Of a stretch of 64,000 bases of DNA, positions 1-8,177 are shown one piece after another. Source of the stretch: Amycolatopsis nalaikhensis (lineage in GTDB: Bacteria > Actinomycetota > Actinomycetes > Mycobacteriales > Pseudonocardiaceae). Numbering within the stretch: position 1 is the first letter of the stretch; each line of letters starts with the position of its first letter. The position numbers and the translations under genes are program-made. The notes beneath the pieces were generated by a model, which was not told the DNA's origin, ran no database searches, and saw only the letters and a list, made by a program, of their open reading frames with translations. The DNA is taken from positions 8,563,501 to 8,627,500 of the forward strand of contig NZ_CP127173.1 in the NCBI RefSeq assembly GCF_030264295.1. Direction: 5' to 3'.

Positions 1-107
1 AGGAACGCGAAGGCCTCGGGCTGGCTCTTGCGACGGCGCCGAATCGGCCGGACGCGCGCGGCCGCCTCCGTGGCGACCGGCGGGTCCGGGGTGCGCACGG
101 TCGTCAT
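1..107 (-). CDS. Carbohydrate ABC transporter permease, N-terminal fragment
   Basis: Only the first 35 codons are inside the window; the gene runs off the left edge. It starts with ATG at 107, three bases after the stop of the binding-protein gene, so the two are surely one transcription unit. The visible peptide begins MTTVRTPDPP and continues into a basic stretch (RPIRRRRKSQ), the usual cytoplasmic N-terminus of a MalF-type permease just before its first membrane helix. No membrane segment is visible yet, so the assignment rests on operon order (binding protein then permease) and this N-terminal style. Confidence 0.6.
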   Translation of the reverse strand, partial: MTTVRTPDPPVATEAAARVRPIRRRRKSQPEAFAF

Positions 108-110
108 CGG

Positions 111-1400
111 CTACGAAAGTCCCTTCTCGGCTTCGGACATGAACCGGCCGACGGCGTCGTCGATGCTCATCCGGCCGAACGCGACTTCCTCGTAGGTGCG
201 CTGGAGCAGCTTCTGGATCGCGCCCGCGCCCTTCGGCGGCACCGGCGGCGCTGCCCCGAGCTTCGGCTCGAGCGCGGCTTCGAAGTCGTAGAGCGTCTTG
301 TCGTTGCCGGTCGCGGACGCCGCCAGCTGCGCGCGCACTTTGAGGTTGGGCGCCAGCCCGCGGTCGGTGCCGACGATCTTGCCCACCTCCGGGTCGTTGA
401 CCAGGAAGTCGACGAGCTTCGCGGCCGCTTCCTGCTGCTGGCTGCGCGCCGACACCGCGAGGAACATCGACGGCCGCCGGTACTGCCCGGTGTTGCCTGG
501 CACGTCCGTCGGGTACGGCGCCACGTTCAGCTCCTTGCCGTTCGCCTTCTTGTAGGCGGGCAGGAGGTTGTCGTAGGCGAACTCGGAGCTGGTCAGCTTC
601 TTGCCCAGCGGCGACTGCTCGGGCGAGGTGTTGTAGGACGCCGTGACGTCGGCGGGCGACGCGCCCTTGGCGTCGCGGAACCCGCTCGCCAGCTGCCAGT
701 ACCGGCGGAGGTCGTCGGCGGTGAAGCCGAGCTTGCCCTCCGGGGTGTAGAACTGCTTGCCCTGCTGGCGCAGCCAGATCTCCAGTGCCGTGTCGAGGAT
801 GCCGAAGTCGGTCGTGCCGCGAGCTCCTCCGGCAGCGCTGACCTTCTGCGTCGCGTCGGCGTACTGCTGCCAGGTCAGGCCCTTCGCCGGGTCCGCGCCC
901 GCCGCCGTGAACGCGGCGGGGTCGTAGAGCATCGCCGGGGTGTTCTGCGCCCACGGCACGGCGTACCGCTTGCCCTGGTACACACCGGTGGCCGCCAGTT
1001 CGGGGTTGATGTCGGTCAGCGAGATCGCCTTGCCGGCGCCCTGGTTCAGGTCGGCCAGGACGTTGCGCCCGCCGTACTCGGCCAGGTAGCGCGTGTCGAC
1101 GTTGAGCACGTCCGGCGGCTTGCCCCCGGCCGTCTGCGTCGCCAGCTTCTCCCAGTAGGCCGCGTACGCCGAGAACGACGTCTGCACCTTGATCTTCGGG
1201 TTCTTCCGCTGGAACAGCTCGACGGCCTTCTTCGTCAGGTTCGCGCGGCCGTCGCTGCCCCACCAGACGAAGGTGATGGTGACGTCGCCGCCGCCGTCGC
1301 CGGAGTCCGAGCCGCACGCGGCCACCCCGGTCAGCAGCAACGGGACCACCACGGCCAGCGCGGCGACCCCGCGGGTCCGGCGCTCTCCACTCCGACGCAT
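111..1400 (-). CDS. Family 1 carbohydrate ABC transporter substrate-binding lipoprotein
   Basis: A 429-residue extracellular sugar-binding protein anchored as a lipoprotein. I chose ATG 1400 over an upstream in-frame start at 1457 because GGAGAAG lies seven bases before it and the protein then begins directly with a signal peptide (MRRSGERRTRG, hydrophobic run, lipobox GVAAC, Cys29). After a Ser/Gly/Asp linker comes the fold of family 1 solute-binding proteins (VTITFVWWG near the start, VKTQTSF-like second strand, GKRYAVPW in the middle). Sugar specificity cannot be read. It is the first gene of a minus-strand operon with the permease at the left edge. A LacI-type operator (1548-1559) sits about 150 bases upstream, so the regulator at 3184-4167 probably controls it. 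Confidence 0.88.
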   Translation of the reverse strand: MRRSGERRTRGVAALAVVVPLLLTGVAACGSDSGDGGGDVTITFVWWGSDGRANLTKKAVELFQRKNPKIKVQTSFSAYAAYWEKLATQTAGGKPPDVLNVDTRYLAEYGGRNVLADLNQGAGKAISLTDINPELAATGVYQGKRYAVPWAQNTPAMLYDPAAFTAAGADPAKGLTWQQYADATQKVSAAGGARGTTDFGILDTALEIWLRQQGKQFYTPEGKLGFTADDLRRYWQLASGFRDAKGASPADVTASYNTSPEQSPLGKKLTSSEFAYDNLLPAYKKANGKELNVAPYPTDVPGNTGQYRRPSMFLAVSARSQQQEAAAKLVDFLVNDPEVGKIVGTDRGLAPNLKVRAQLAASATGNDKTLYDFEAALEPKLGAAPPVPPKGAGAIQKLLQRTYEEVAFGRMSIDDAVGRFMSEAEKGLS

Positions 1401-1547
1401 CAGGCTTCTCCGTTCTCGGCCGGTCAGCTTTTCTGAAAATGCTGTCAGCGCGCTCACGGTAAGCAGTGCGGCGCACCGGTGTCAACGGCCTACGCCGGAC
1501 GATAGTCGTTGCGCCACAACGTTTTCAGCGACGAATGGGCACGCTGA

Positions 1548-1559
1548 GAAAGCGCTTAC
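1548..1559. promoter_or_regulatory. Candidate LacI-type operator upstream of the binding-protein gene
   Basis: GAAAGCGCTTAC is a near-palindrome (10 of 12) around the AAGCGCTT core. It shares the GCGCTTAC half with the perfect palindrome at 2961-2976, so the same LacI protein may bind both. It lies between the oxidoreductase stop and the binding-protein start, where the ABC operon promoter should be. Confidence 0.5.
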
Positions 1560-1608
1560 AGCGACCGGGCGGGATTTCCGGGCTGCCAGCGCGACGGCAC
1601 CGGCTCCA

Positions 1609-2787
1609 CTATCCGGTGCGTTCCGCGGCCCCCGCCGCACTCGCCCACGGCACCCCGATCTCGGAGAACAACGCGAGCCGGTCCGCGGCGACCGCGACCT
1701 CCTCGCCGATCCCCCGCACCACCGGGTGCCGGCTCGCCCCTTCCCCGACCGTGCGGATCCAGCCCGCCGGGATCCGCGACGGCGACGGCGCGTCCCGGAC
1801 GGCCTCGACCACCGACGCGAACGCCCGCGTCCCCGACAGCGGCGCGAGCAGCGGCACCCCGGCCGGGTCGCGGTGGTGGGCGACCAGGTTGCGCAGCAGG
1901 TCCACGGGCTCGCCGAGGTGGACGCGCACGTCGTCGAGCTCGAGCCGGTGGCTCTTGTACCAGAACTTCGCCCGGCCTCGGCTGCCATGCACGACGACGT
2001 AGGGCTCGTGGTCCTGCTCGGCGCACAGCGATGCGGCGACGACGATCTCCGGCCCGTCGCCGAACCGGATGCGCAGGCACGCCGTGTCGTCGGCTTCGAT
2101 GTCGCGCGTGCCGTAGAGCTCCAGCGCGATCTCCGCCGGGTCGTCCGCGGCGACCCCGCCGACGAGCAGCGCGGTGGCCACCGCGTGCGAGAACGGGTTG
2201 GTCAGCGCGCCGTCGACGACCGCCTCGCCGTCCAGCCAGCGGCGGCCGGCCCACGGGTTGCGGCGGTAGTAGGCGTCGGTGCGGATCCACGCCCCGGCCG
2301 CGCCGACACCGGCCACCCCGCCGAGCCGTCCGGTCGCGATCGCCGCCCGCAGCACCGGCAACGCCGGGGAGCCGAAGCTCTGGAACCCGGTCTGGCAGGC
2401 CGTTCCGCTCTCCGCGGCCAGCCGCGTCAGCGTGGTGAACCCGGCCAGGTCCAGCACCGGCGGTGTTTCCAGCAGCAGGTCGCTGCCCGCCCGCAGCACC
2501 GCGCCGCCGACCCGGACGTGCGCGTGCGGCGGGGTGGCGACCACGGTGATGTCGGGGCGGCACCGGCGCAGCAGCTCGTCGACCCCGACGTGCGCCGTCG
2601 CACCCTCGGGCAGCAGCGCGACGGCGGCGGCCGACGGCACCCGGACGTCGGCCATGCCCGCGAAGCACACCAGGCCCTCGTCGTGCAGGATGCGCGCGCG
2701 GTGCAGGTAGCTGAACGCGTAGCCGGACGTGCCGACCACCGCCAGCCTCGGCGGGTCCGCGACGGTGCGGCGCCTGCTCCCCGGCAT
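1609..2787 (-). CDS. Gfo/Idh/MocA family oxidoreductase with altered EKP motif
   Basis: A 392-residue NAD(P)-dependent sugar dehydrogenase-like protein. The start at 2787 (MPGSRRRTVADPPRL) is preferred to one eight codons upstream because CGGAGA stands just before it. The Rossmann part begins PRLAVVGTSGYAFSYL, with a strand and helix pattern typical of Gfo/Idh/MocA proteins (TVVATPPHAHV about 90 residues in). The family's EKP motif, whose Lys is usually catalytic, reads ETP here (LLLETPPVLD). The C-terminal half has the alpha/beta domain with FSHAVATALL in place of the usual catalytic His helix. It lies between the ABC operon and the LacI gene and presumably acts on the imported sugar or a derivative. 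With the Lys lost it may bind rather than oxidise, or use another residue. Confidence 0.78.
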   Translation of the reverse strand: MPGSRRRTVADPPRLAVVGTSGYAFSYLHRARILHDEGLVCFAGMADVRVPSAAAVALLPEGATAHVGVDELLRRCRPDITVVATPPHAHVRVGGAVLRAGSDLLLETPPVLDLAGFTTLTRLAAESGTACQTGFQSFGSPALPVLRAAIATGRLGGVAGVGAAGAWIRTDAYYRRNPWAGRRWLDGEAVVDGALTNPFSHAVATALLVGGVAADDPAEIALELYGTRDIEADDTACLRIRFGDGPEIVVAASLCAEQDHEPYVVVHGSRGRAKFWYKSHRLELDDVRVHLGEPVDLLRNLVAHHRDPAGVPLLAPLSGTRAFASVVEAVRDAPSPSRIPAGWIRTVGEGASRHPVVRGIGEEVAVAADRLALFSEIGVPWASAAGAAERTG

Positions 2788-2960
2788 GGGTCTCCGATCG
2801 GCGCGGCCCACCCGGCCGCGCGGAACTGACGAAGGGTGCGGAGCTGGAGGGAAATCTTCCGATCGTCACCGTAGGGCGTTCCCGACGAACGTGTCAATAT
2901 GCGGGACACCGACGTCGAATTCATCGAAAACCGGCTACTCCGTCCGGCGGCGACCAGTTT

Positions 2961-2976
2961 GAGTAAGCGCTTACTC
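2961..2976. promoter_or_regulatory. LacI-type operator, perfect 16-bp palindrome
   Basis: GAGTAAGCGCTTACTC is identical on both strands and has the central CG of LacI/GalR operators. It lies in the divergent region between the oxidoreductase and the LacI gene and could control both. A weaker relative is at 1548-1559. Confidence 0.75.
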
Positions 2977-3127
2977 TCACATCGACGAATCGTGAACTCC
3001 CGCCTCCGCGCCGAGTGCCGCGACGCCGAAACCCCTTGCTGTGCGGAGGGAACTCGGGGTTCAGCCGTGGGTTACCACGTGATCGGTCGACGATTTGCAG
3101 GATTTTCGGCGGAACCCACAACCGTTG

Positions 3128-3156
3128 TTGACAACACTGCCAGGCGTTTCCATGAT
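3128..3156 (+). promoter_or_regulatory. Sigma-70-like promoter of the LacI gene
   Basis: A consensus -35 TTGACA (3128-3133), a 17-base spacer and CATGAT (3151-3156) as -10. Transcription would start near 3163, giving a leader of about 20 bases that contains the GAGGAG ribosome-binding site. Confidence 0.6.
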
Positions 3157-3183
3157 GTGGCAGGAGCCTGCCGAGGAGTTGCC

Positions 3184-4167
3184 GTGAGCGTGACCATTCA
3201 CGACGTCGCCCGCCGGGCCAACGTGTCGATCTCGACGGTCTCGCGGGCGTTCACGTCCCCGGATCTGGTGCGGCGGCAGACCCGCACCCGGGTGCTCGCC
3301 GCGGCGACCGAACTCGGCTACCACGCCGCGGCCGCGGCGCAGCCGGTGCCCGCGGTGCGCACCGGGCACATCGGCATCGTCGTCTCCGACCTCGGCAACC
3401 CGTTCTTCACCGGCGTGCTCAACGGCGTCCAGGCCCGCGCGCGCCAGGACGACATCGCGGTGCTGTTCGCCAACAGCGACGAAGACCCGGCCATGGAACA
3501 GAACCTCGTCCGGCGGATGGCGCGGCAGGTCGACGGCGTCGTGCTGTGCAGCCCGAGCATGACCGACGACCAGCTGCGCGCGCTCGCCGGCCAGACCGCC
3601 CTGGTGCTGCTGAACCGCGAGGTGCCGGGCATCCCGTCGATCGTGATGGACGCGGCCGACGGGATGCGGCAGGCGATCCAGCACCTGGCCGCGCTCGGCC
3701 ACCGCCGCTGCGCCTACCTCGGCGGCCCGCGGACGTCGTGGGCGAACCACGCCCGCAAGCGGGGGCTGGTGGAGGCGGCCGAGCGGCACGGCACGGACGT
3801 CGTCGAGTTCGGCCCGTTCCCGCCGGTGTTCGAAGGCGGGCTGCAGGGCGCCGACCTGGCGCTGGCCGCGGACGTCACGGCGATCGTCGCCTACAACGAC
3901 CTGGTGGCGTTCGGGGCGCTGGCGCGGCTCAACGCGCGCGGGGTCCCGGTGCCGGACGAGATCAGCCTCGTCGGGTTCGACGACCTCGTCTTCGCCGCGA
4001 TCTCCGCGCCGCCGCTGACGACGATCGCGATGCCGACCGAAGCGGCGGGCCGCGCGGCCGTCACGATCCTGCTCGGCCTGCTCGACGGGGAGGCCGACGA
4101 GCACACGACGCAGGTGCTGGACACCTACCTGATCGTCCGCGCCACCACGGCCCCGCCGGGAGGCTAG
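3184..4167 (+). CDS. LacI family transcriptional regulator of the first sugar operon
   Basis: A 327-residue repressor. GTG 3184 is chosen because GAGGAG (3173-3178) is correctly spaced and the protein then opens with the standard LacI helix-turn-helix (VTIHDVARRANVSISTVSRA, residues 3-22). Residues 60 onward form a periplasmic-binding-protein-like effector domain (GHIGIVVSDLGNPFFTGVL, later AIVAYNDLVAFGAL and SLVGFDDLVFAAISAPPLTT). It is divergent from the oxidoreductase and binding-protein genes, with the palindrome at 2961-2976 between them, so it most likely controls both and itself. Its stop codon shares a CTAG with that of the convergent alditol oxidase gene. Confidence 0.92.
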   Translation: MSVTIHDVARRANVSISTVSRAFTSPDLVRRQTRTRVLAAATELGYHAAAAAQPVPAVRTGHIGIVVSDLGNPFFTGVLNGVQARARQDDIAVLFANSDEDPAMEQNLVRRMARQVDGVVLCSPSMTDDQLRALAGQTALVLLNREVPGIPSIVMDAADGMRQAIQHLAALGHRRCAYLGGPRTSWANHARKRGLVEAAERHGTDVVEFGPFPPVFEGGLQGADLALAADVTAIVAYNDLVAFGALARLNARGVPVPDEISLVGFDDLVFAAISAPPLTTIAMPTEAAGRAAVTILLGLLDGEADEHTTQVLDTYLIVRATTAPPGG

Positions 4168-5399
4168 CCGCCGAAGACGTGCCGTCGCAGGAACGGGTTC
4201 CGGAACTTGCCGCCCGGGTCCAGGTCGTCGGCCAGCGCGCGGAAGTCCGCCAGCCGCGGGTACGAGCCGCCGCCGTGGAAGAGCTTGCCCCAGTGCGGGC
4301 GTGCGCCGAACGGGGCCAGCCGCTGCTCCAGCACCGGCAGCACCGCTTCGACCTCGGGCTGGCGCGGTTGCCACGTGAAGTGCAGGGCGACGCGGTCGCC
4401 GCCGTGGCACGGGCTCAGCCACAGCTCGTCCCCCGCGATCGCGCGGATTTCCGAGACCAGCAGCAGCGGGGCGACGAGGTCGCCGATGCCGCGCACGGCT
4501 TCGATCGCGGCGACGGCGTGCTCGTACGGCACGAAGTACTCCGACTGCAGCTCGTCCCCGACACTCGGGGTGAACGCGAGCGCGAAGTGCGGGAGCCGCT
4601 CGTGCCACGGGCCCGGGATCCCTTGCTGCGCCGTGGTGTTGTCCGCCGGGACGCCCGCCGCGTGCGCCGGGTGCCGCGGCCCGTCGGCCGGGACCGCGCC
4701 GAACCAGTCCGCCCGCTCGGCGAAGGCGTCGACGCGGCTCTTCACCCACACCTGGTCGACGGCGTCGTTCACCCAGTTCGTGAACATGCTGACGCTGTAC
4801 CCGGCGTCCTCGATCTCGTCGAAGTGCCGGAACGCGGCGTCCCACGGCAGGTCGTCGAACACGTCCTGCCGCACGTCGAAGGCGGGCACCAGATCGAGCG
4901 TCAGCCGGGTGACGACACCCAGTGCGCCGAGGCTGACCACCAGGCCGGGGAAGACGTCGTCGGCGCGGGTGAACTCGCGCATGCTCCCGTCCGCCGTGAC
5001 CAGCTGCATGGCCGACACGGCGGCGGCGAGCCCCGGCTGCCGCCGCCCGGAGCCGTGGGTGCCGGTGGCGACGCTGCCGGCCACCGTGATGTGCGGCAGG
5101 GACGCGAGGTTGGGCAACGCGTACCCGGCGGCGTGCACGTGGGCCGCGAAGTCGCCGTACCGCGCGGACCCGCCGACCGTCACCTTCCCGTCGGCGATCT
5201 CAACCCGGCTCTCGAGCGCGCTCAGGTCGAGCAGGACACCGCCGGGTGAGTCCGCGATGTCGTTGAAGCAGTGGCGGCTGCCCAGCGCCTTGACGTGCGT
5301 CGCGGCCGCGACGGCTTCGCGTACTTCGTCGAGGGTTCGCGGGGCGAGCACCTCGTCCGCGGCGTAGGCGTGGTTGCCCGCCCAGTTCGACTCGCCCAA
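4164..5399 (-). CDS. aldO: Alditol oxidase (FAD-dependent, VAO/GALO family)
   Basis: A 411-residue flavoprotein very like Streptomyces AldO, which oxidises terminal hydroxyls of sugar alcohols such as xylitol and sorbitol with O2, giving the aldose and H2O2. The N-terminus NWAGNHAYAADEVLAPRTL and the FAD-binding segment ALGSRHCFNDIAD match; His43 corresponds to the residue that carries covalent FAD in AldO. PNLASLPHITVAGSVATG is the PP-loop. The substrate side is visible as PGPWHERLPHF, SEIRAIAGDELWLSP and PHWGKLFHGG, which supply the Glu, Arg and Lys of the AldO active site. No signal peptide, so cytoplasmic. It is convergent with the LacI gene, and its stop overlaps that gene's stop in CTAG 4164-4167. 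Confidence 0.87.
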   Translation of the reverse strand: MGESNWAGNHAYAADEVLAPRTLDEVREAVAAATHVKALGSRHCFNDIADSPGGVLLDLSALESRVEIADGKVTVGGSARYGDFAAHVHAAGYALPNLASLPHITVAGSVATGTHGSGRRQPGLAAAVSAMQLVTADGSMREFTRADDVFPGLVVSLGALGVVTRLTLDLVPAFDVRQDVFDDLPWDAAFRHFDEIEDAGYSVSMFTNWVNDAVDQVWVKSRVDAFAERADWFGAVPADGPRHPAHAAGVPADNTTAQQGIPGPWHERLPHFALAFTPSVGDELQSEYFVPYEHAVAAIEAVRGIGDLVAPLLLVSEIRAIAGDELWLSPCHGGDRVALHFTWQPRQPEVEAVLPVLEQRLAPFGARPHWGKLFHGGGSYPRLADFRALADDLDPGGKFRNPFLRRHVFGG

Positions 5400-5447
5400 G
5401 TGTCGTCCTTCCCCGCTGCCGGATCCTCCTCTCGACCCTACCCAGGC

Positions 5448-6500
5448 TCAGCGAGCCGGGATGATCGCCTGGTGCGTGCCGCCCAGGCCGTGCGGGCTGA
5501 GCAGCCTGCCCATCCGCTTCGGCATCCGCAGGGTGATCGCGCGGTCGAGGATGCGGGCGCCCGGCGCGGCCGCGGCCAGCCGCGTCTCGTACCCGGTGCA
5601 GTCGGCCGGGACCTTCAGCCACGCCGACACCACGAGGTTCCCCTCGCCCACGACCGCGGCCGACAGACGGGTTTCCGCCAGCTGCGCGACCGCCGTCCCG
5701 GCCCGCTCGAGCCCGCCGGGGCCGACGTCGACGCGGTAGTTCGCGATCACCGGCCAGCCCGCCGGGACGTGCGCGATGTCGCAGCGGAAGTCCAGCTCGT
5801 GGTTGCGCAGCATGCGCGCGAGCGTGCGCCGCACCGCCGACTCGCTCATCCGGCAGTCCCTGGCGAGCTCGGCGTAGCTGCGCCGCCCGTCTTCGCCGAG
5901 GGACTCGACGAGCGCGCGCAGGTCCTGGTCGTTCCACTGCTGCGGGACAACCAGCCGGGCCTGCACGGCGGTTTCGTCGAGCACCGCCCGCTGTTCCGGC
6001 GCCAGCGCGTTCACCAGCCAGCCGCTGCCTTCGCGGAAGACGCGGGTGGCGACGGCGAACCGGACGTCGCGCACCCCGGGCAAGGCCCCGATGCGGCCGG
6101 TGACCAGCGCGTCCAGCGCGTCGAGATCGCGCGCGGCCAGGCCGAGGAACAGCGGGAACCGGCTGGTGGTGCGCTCGACGCTGAACACCGACGGCCAGCC
6201 GCACAGCTCCCGCGTCAGCTCGCTCAGCGCGTCCGGGCGGCAGGCGAGGTCGACGTAGCCGACCGTGGTCGTCGGGGCCGTGGAGTACGCGGTCAGCCAG
6301 GCCAGCCCGGCCGCCTGCAGCCGGTCCCAGCGGCGGGCCGCGGTCGTCGCGTCGGTGCCCACCGCGGCCGCGATCCGCGTCCACGGCGCCCGCGGGTCGC
6401 GCTGCAGCGCCTCGACCAGCGCGAGGTCCGAGGCGCTCAGCCCCGGTCGCTCCGGCTGCGCGGCGGGCGAAACGGGCATGGCGCATTGTGACCTGATCAT
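5448..6500 (-). CDS. Lrp/AsnC family regulator with two tandem Lrp units
   Basis: A roughly 350-residue protein that is two Lrp/AsnC modules in one chain. The first winged helix-turn-helix is near residues 20-65 (LSASDLALVEALQRDPRAPW then AAAVGTDATTAARRW). The second is in the middle (WNDQDLRALVESLGEDGRRS then CRMSESAVRRTLARML), followed by a second RAM-like ligand domain. ATG 6500 has AGGTG close upstream; ATG 6479 (MPVSPAAQPERPG) is an equally natural N-terminus, so the start is uncertain by seven codons. It follows 48 bases upstream of the alditol oxidase on the same strand and may be co-transcribed with it. The effector is unknown. Confidence 0.85.
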   Translation of the reverse strand: MIRSQCAMPVSPAAQPERPGLSASDLALVEALQRDPRAPWTRIAAAVGTDATTAARRWDRLQAAGLAWLTAYSTAPTTTVGYVDLACRPDALSELTRELCGWPSVFSVERTTSRFPLFLGLAARDLDALDALVTGRIGALPGVRDVRFAVATRVFREGSGWLVNALAPEQRAVLDETAVQARLVVPQQWNDQDLRALVESLGEDGRRSYAELARDCRMSESAVRRTLARMLRNHELDFRCDIAHVPAGWPVIANYRVDVGPGGLERAGTAVAQLAETRLSAAVVGEGNLVVSAWLKVPADCTGYETRLAAAAPGARILDRAITLRMPKRMGRLLSPHGLGGTHQAIIPAR

Positions 6501-6505
6501 GATCA
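6494..6505. promoter_or_regulatory. 12-bp palindrome at the start of the Lrp-type gene
   Basis: TGATCATGATCA is a perfect palindrome. If the true start is ATG 6479 it lies in the leader and could be an autoregulatory site; if the start is 6500 it overlaps the first codons. Confidence 0.3.
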
Positions 6506-6541
6506 CCTGCCAAGGGCCGCCGGACGCACCCGCTCACCGCT

Positions 6542-6594
6542 GTCTTGAATGAGTCATTCAGGACCTCCGGGGACCTGAATGAGTCATTCAAGAC
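6542..6594. repeat. Dispersed hairpin repeat, family A copy 1
   Basis: Two arms, each containing TGAATGAGTCATTCA (6546-6560 and 6576-6590), form a 21-bp stem with one mismatch and an 11-base loop. It lies 35 bases beyond the stop of the minus-strand gene ending at 6629, where it would act as a factor-independent terminator. Related copies are at 20273-20325 and 59476-59528. Confidence 0.85.
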
Positions 6595-6628
6595 GTCTGC
6601 CGGGGCGGGCCGGCGGCCCTCGCCGTCC

Positions 6629-7396
6629 CTACCGCCGCCGCAGCCGCGGCACGACCACCGCGCCCGCCGCCAGCACGAGGACGCCGCCGACGACGAACGG
6701 CAGCACCGGCACGTCGCCGGGGTCCGCGGCCGGGACGGCCCGCTCGCGGCCGCCGTAGCCGCCGCCCGCGCCGTCGCGGTCGTAGGCCGAGCCCGGCAGC
6801 TTGTCGGCGTACCGCTGGTGCAGGGCCGCGCGGTAGTCCGCGAGGGCGAGCTTCGTGCCCGCGGCCAGCCCGGTGACCGAGCCGTCGAGCACCGTCACGG
6901 AGTCGCCGTGCACCGCGTACCAGGCGTTGACCTGCGGCTCGTGCAGGAGATACCCACCGGCGGCGGCTTGGGCGTACTGGCGCTCGTAGTCGCCGGACGC
7001 GACGTTCACGACGGTCCAGGCCGCGCCCTGCCGCTCGGCCCACACGGTCGCCGGGGTGCCGTCGCCGGTCCGGGCCGGCACGGCGACGTAGGCGAGCGCG
7101 GCCGGGACGTCGGACTTCCCGGCGACGAACTCCGCCGTCGGCTCGTAGACCGGCACCTGCGTGCGCGGGTCGGCGGCGGCCGCGCGAGCCACGGCCGCGG
7201 GGTGCGCGCCGGGGAACTTCGTCGACGCCAGCCGGTCGAGCGTCGCCGCGCCGCCGGTGAGCTGCCCGATCGCGGCGGTGTCGGCCGCCGTCGGGGTGCC
7301 GGCGGGCCCGCTCGCCGCGTCCGCGGCCCCGGCCGTCATGAGCATCGCGGCGCCGGCCACCACGGCCGCGCCCAGCGCTTTCTTCAGCATGCTCAT
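6629..7396 (-). CDS. Secreted protein with C-terminal membrane anchor
   Basis: A 255-residue protein I do not recognise. It has a signal peptide (MLKKALGAAVVAGAAMLMTA, then AADAASG), a roughly 170-residue extracellular part, and a C-terminal hydrophobic helix (VLPFVVGGVLVLAAGAVVV) ending in PRLRRR, as in tail-anchored surface proteins; no LPXTG motif is present. Its ATG 7396 overlaps the stop of the upstream papain-like protease gene as ATGA, and GAGGG just upstream could also serve ATG 7390. Translational coupling suggests protease and anchored protein work together, for instance as enzyme and membrane-bound partner or inhibitor (inference). A family A hairpin follows the gene. Confidence 0.7.
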   Translation of the reverse strand: MSMLKKALGAAVVAGAAMLMTAGAADAASGPAGTPTAADTAAIGQLTGGAATLDRLASTKFPGAHPAAVARAAAADPRTQVPVYEPTAEFVAGKSDVPAALAYVAVPARTGDGTPATVWAERQGAAWTVVNVASGDYERQYAQAAAGGYLLHEPQVNAWYAVHGDSVTVLDGSVTGLAAGTKLALADYRAALHQRYADKLPGSAYDRDGAGGGYGGRERAVPAADPGDVPVLPFVVGGVLVLAAGAVVVPRLRRR

Positions 7397-7980
7397 CCCT
7401 CGATCCCGTACAGCGTGTGGGTCCACTGGAACTGGCTGTTCGAGCGGTAGGTGTCGTAGTTCATCGAGTTGTAACGGCTGTTGCTGGGCCACGGGTCGCC
7501 GTATTCGACGCGGGTCGCGCCATTCGCGTTGTCGTAGCCGTAGAGCACGTGCATGTGACCACCACCGGAGCGCCAGCCGATGCGCGTGCCGATCGGCTGC
7601 CCGGCGTCGATCTGGTTCTTGATGGTGGTGAAGGAAAGGACCTGGCCGCCGGAGTTGTACGACCCGATGTTCGTGAAGCCGAGGTAGCGGAACACGCGTT
7701 GCTGGTCGGACAGGTACCCCTGCTGGTTCGAGCAGTCGCTGCCCGACTCGTTGTGCGCGATCTGGCAGAACCGGGTCTGGGTCAGGGAGTAGCCCCAGTA
7801 GTCGGCGATCGTGTTGCCGCTGGCGTCCCAGCACCACTGGTCCTTCTGCTGCGCCTGCATGGTGATGCCGACGTCGGACTGCGCCGCGGCGGCCGCGGCC
7901 GGCGCCTGCAGCGCGACGACGGCGGCGGCCGCGGCAGAGACCGCCGCGAGTCCACGTAGGACTCCTGAAGTGGTTTTCAC
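7393..7980 (-). CDS. Secreted papain-like cysteine protease (C39_2/C70-like)
   Basis: A 195-residue secreted protein. GTG 7980 is preceded by GGAGG eight bases upstream and begins a clear signal peptide (VKTTSGVLRGLAAV, hydrophobic run, APAAAAAAQS). The mature part opens with QQKDQWCWDASGNTIADYWG; Cys50 in QWCWDAS is the expected nucleophile of papain-like C39_2/C70 proteins. GGGHMHVLYGYD supplies the catalytic His, and EYGDPWP probably the third residue. Two further Cys (FCQIAH and SDCSNQQ) may form a disulfide. It is translationally coupled to the tail-anchored protein downstream. Substrate unknown. Confidence 0.78.
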   Translation of the reverse strand: MKTTSGVLRGLAAVSAAAAAVVALQAPAAAAAAQSDVGITMQAQQKDQWCWDASGNTIADYWGYSLTQTRFCQIAHNESGSDCSNQQGYLSDQQRVFRYLGFTNIGSYNSGGQVLSFTTIKNQIDAGQPIGTRIGWRSGGGHMHVLYGYDNANGATRVEYGDPWPSNSRYNSMNYDTYRSNSQFQWTHTLYGIEG

Positions 7981-8177
7981 GAAGTGGTCCTCCAGTCGGT
8001 GAAGAGGCGACCTGGTGGCACGGAATACTCCGCACGCGGCCGTCGTCCCGGTACCTACTTTGGGAGGATCACGTTGGGAGGGAACGGTTTCCGGCGGATC
8101 CCGGCATTTCCCGGGTGCCGGATTCCGGCATCGGCTCGCCGCCGCCGGACGGATTCCGGCGGCGGCGGGCCGGGTGG

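Larger units (their letters stand above)
2788..3183. other. Divergent intergenic region with LacI operator and promoter
   Basis: About 400 bases between the minus-strand oxidoreductase and the plus-strand LacI gene. It holds the perfect 16-bp palindrome at 2961-2976 and a sigma-70-like promoter at 3128-3156, both listed separately. I saw no further gene in it. Confidence 0.6.

Noticed and set aside
6542..6594. Paired TGAATGAGTCATTCA units as a CRISPR start
   Set aside because: Only two inverted units, no regular spacers, no cas genes; the hairpin layout at gene ends fits a terminator-like repeat.
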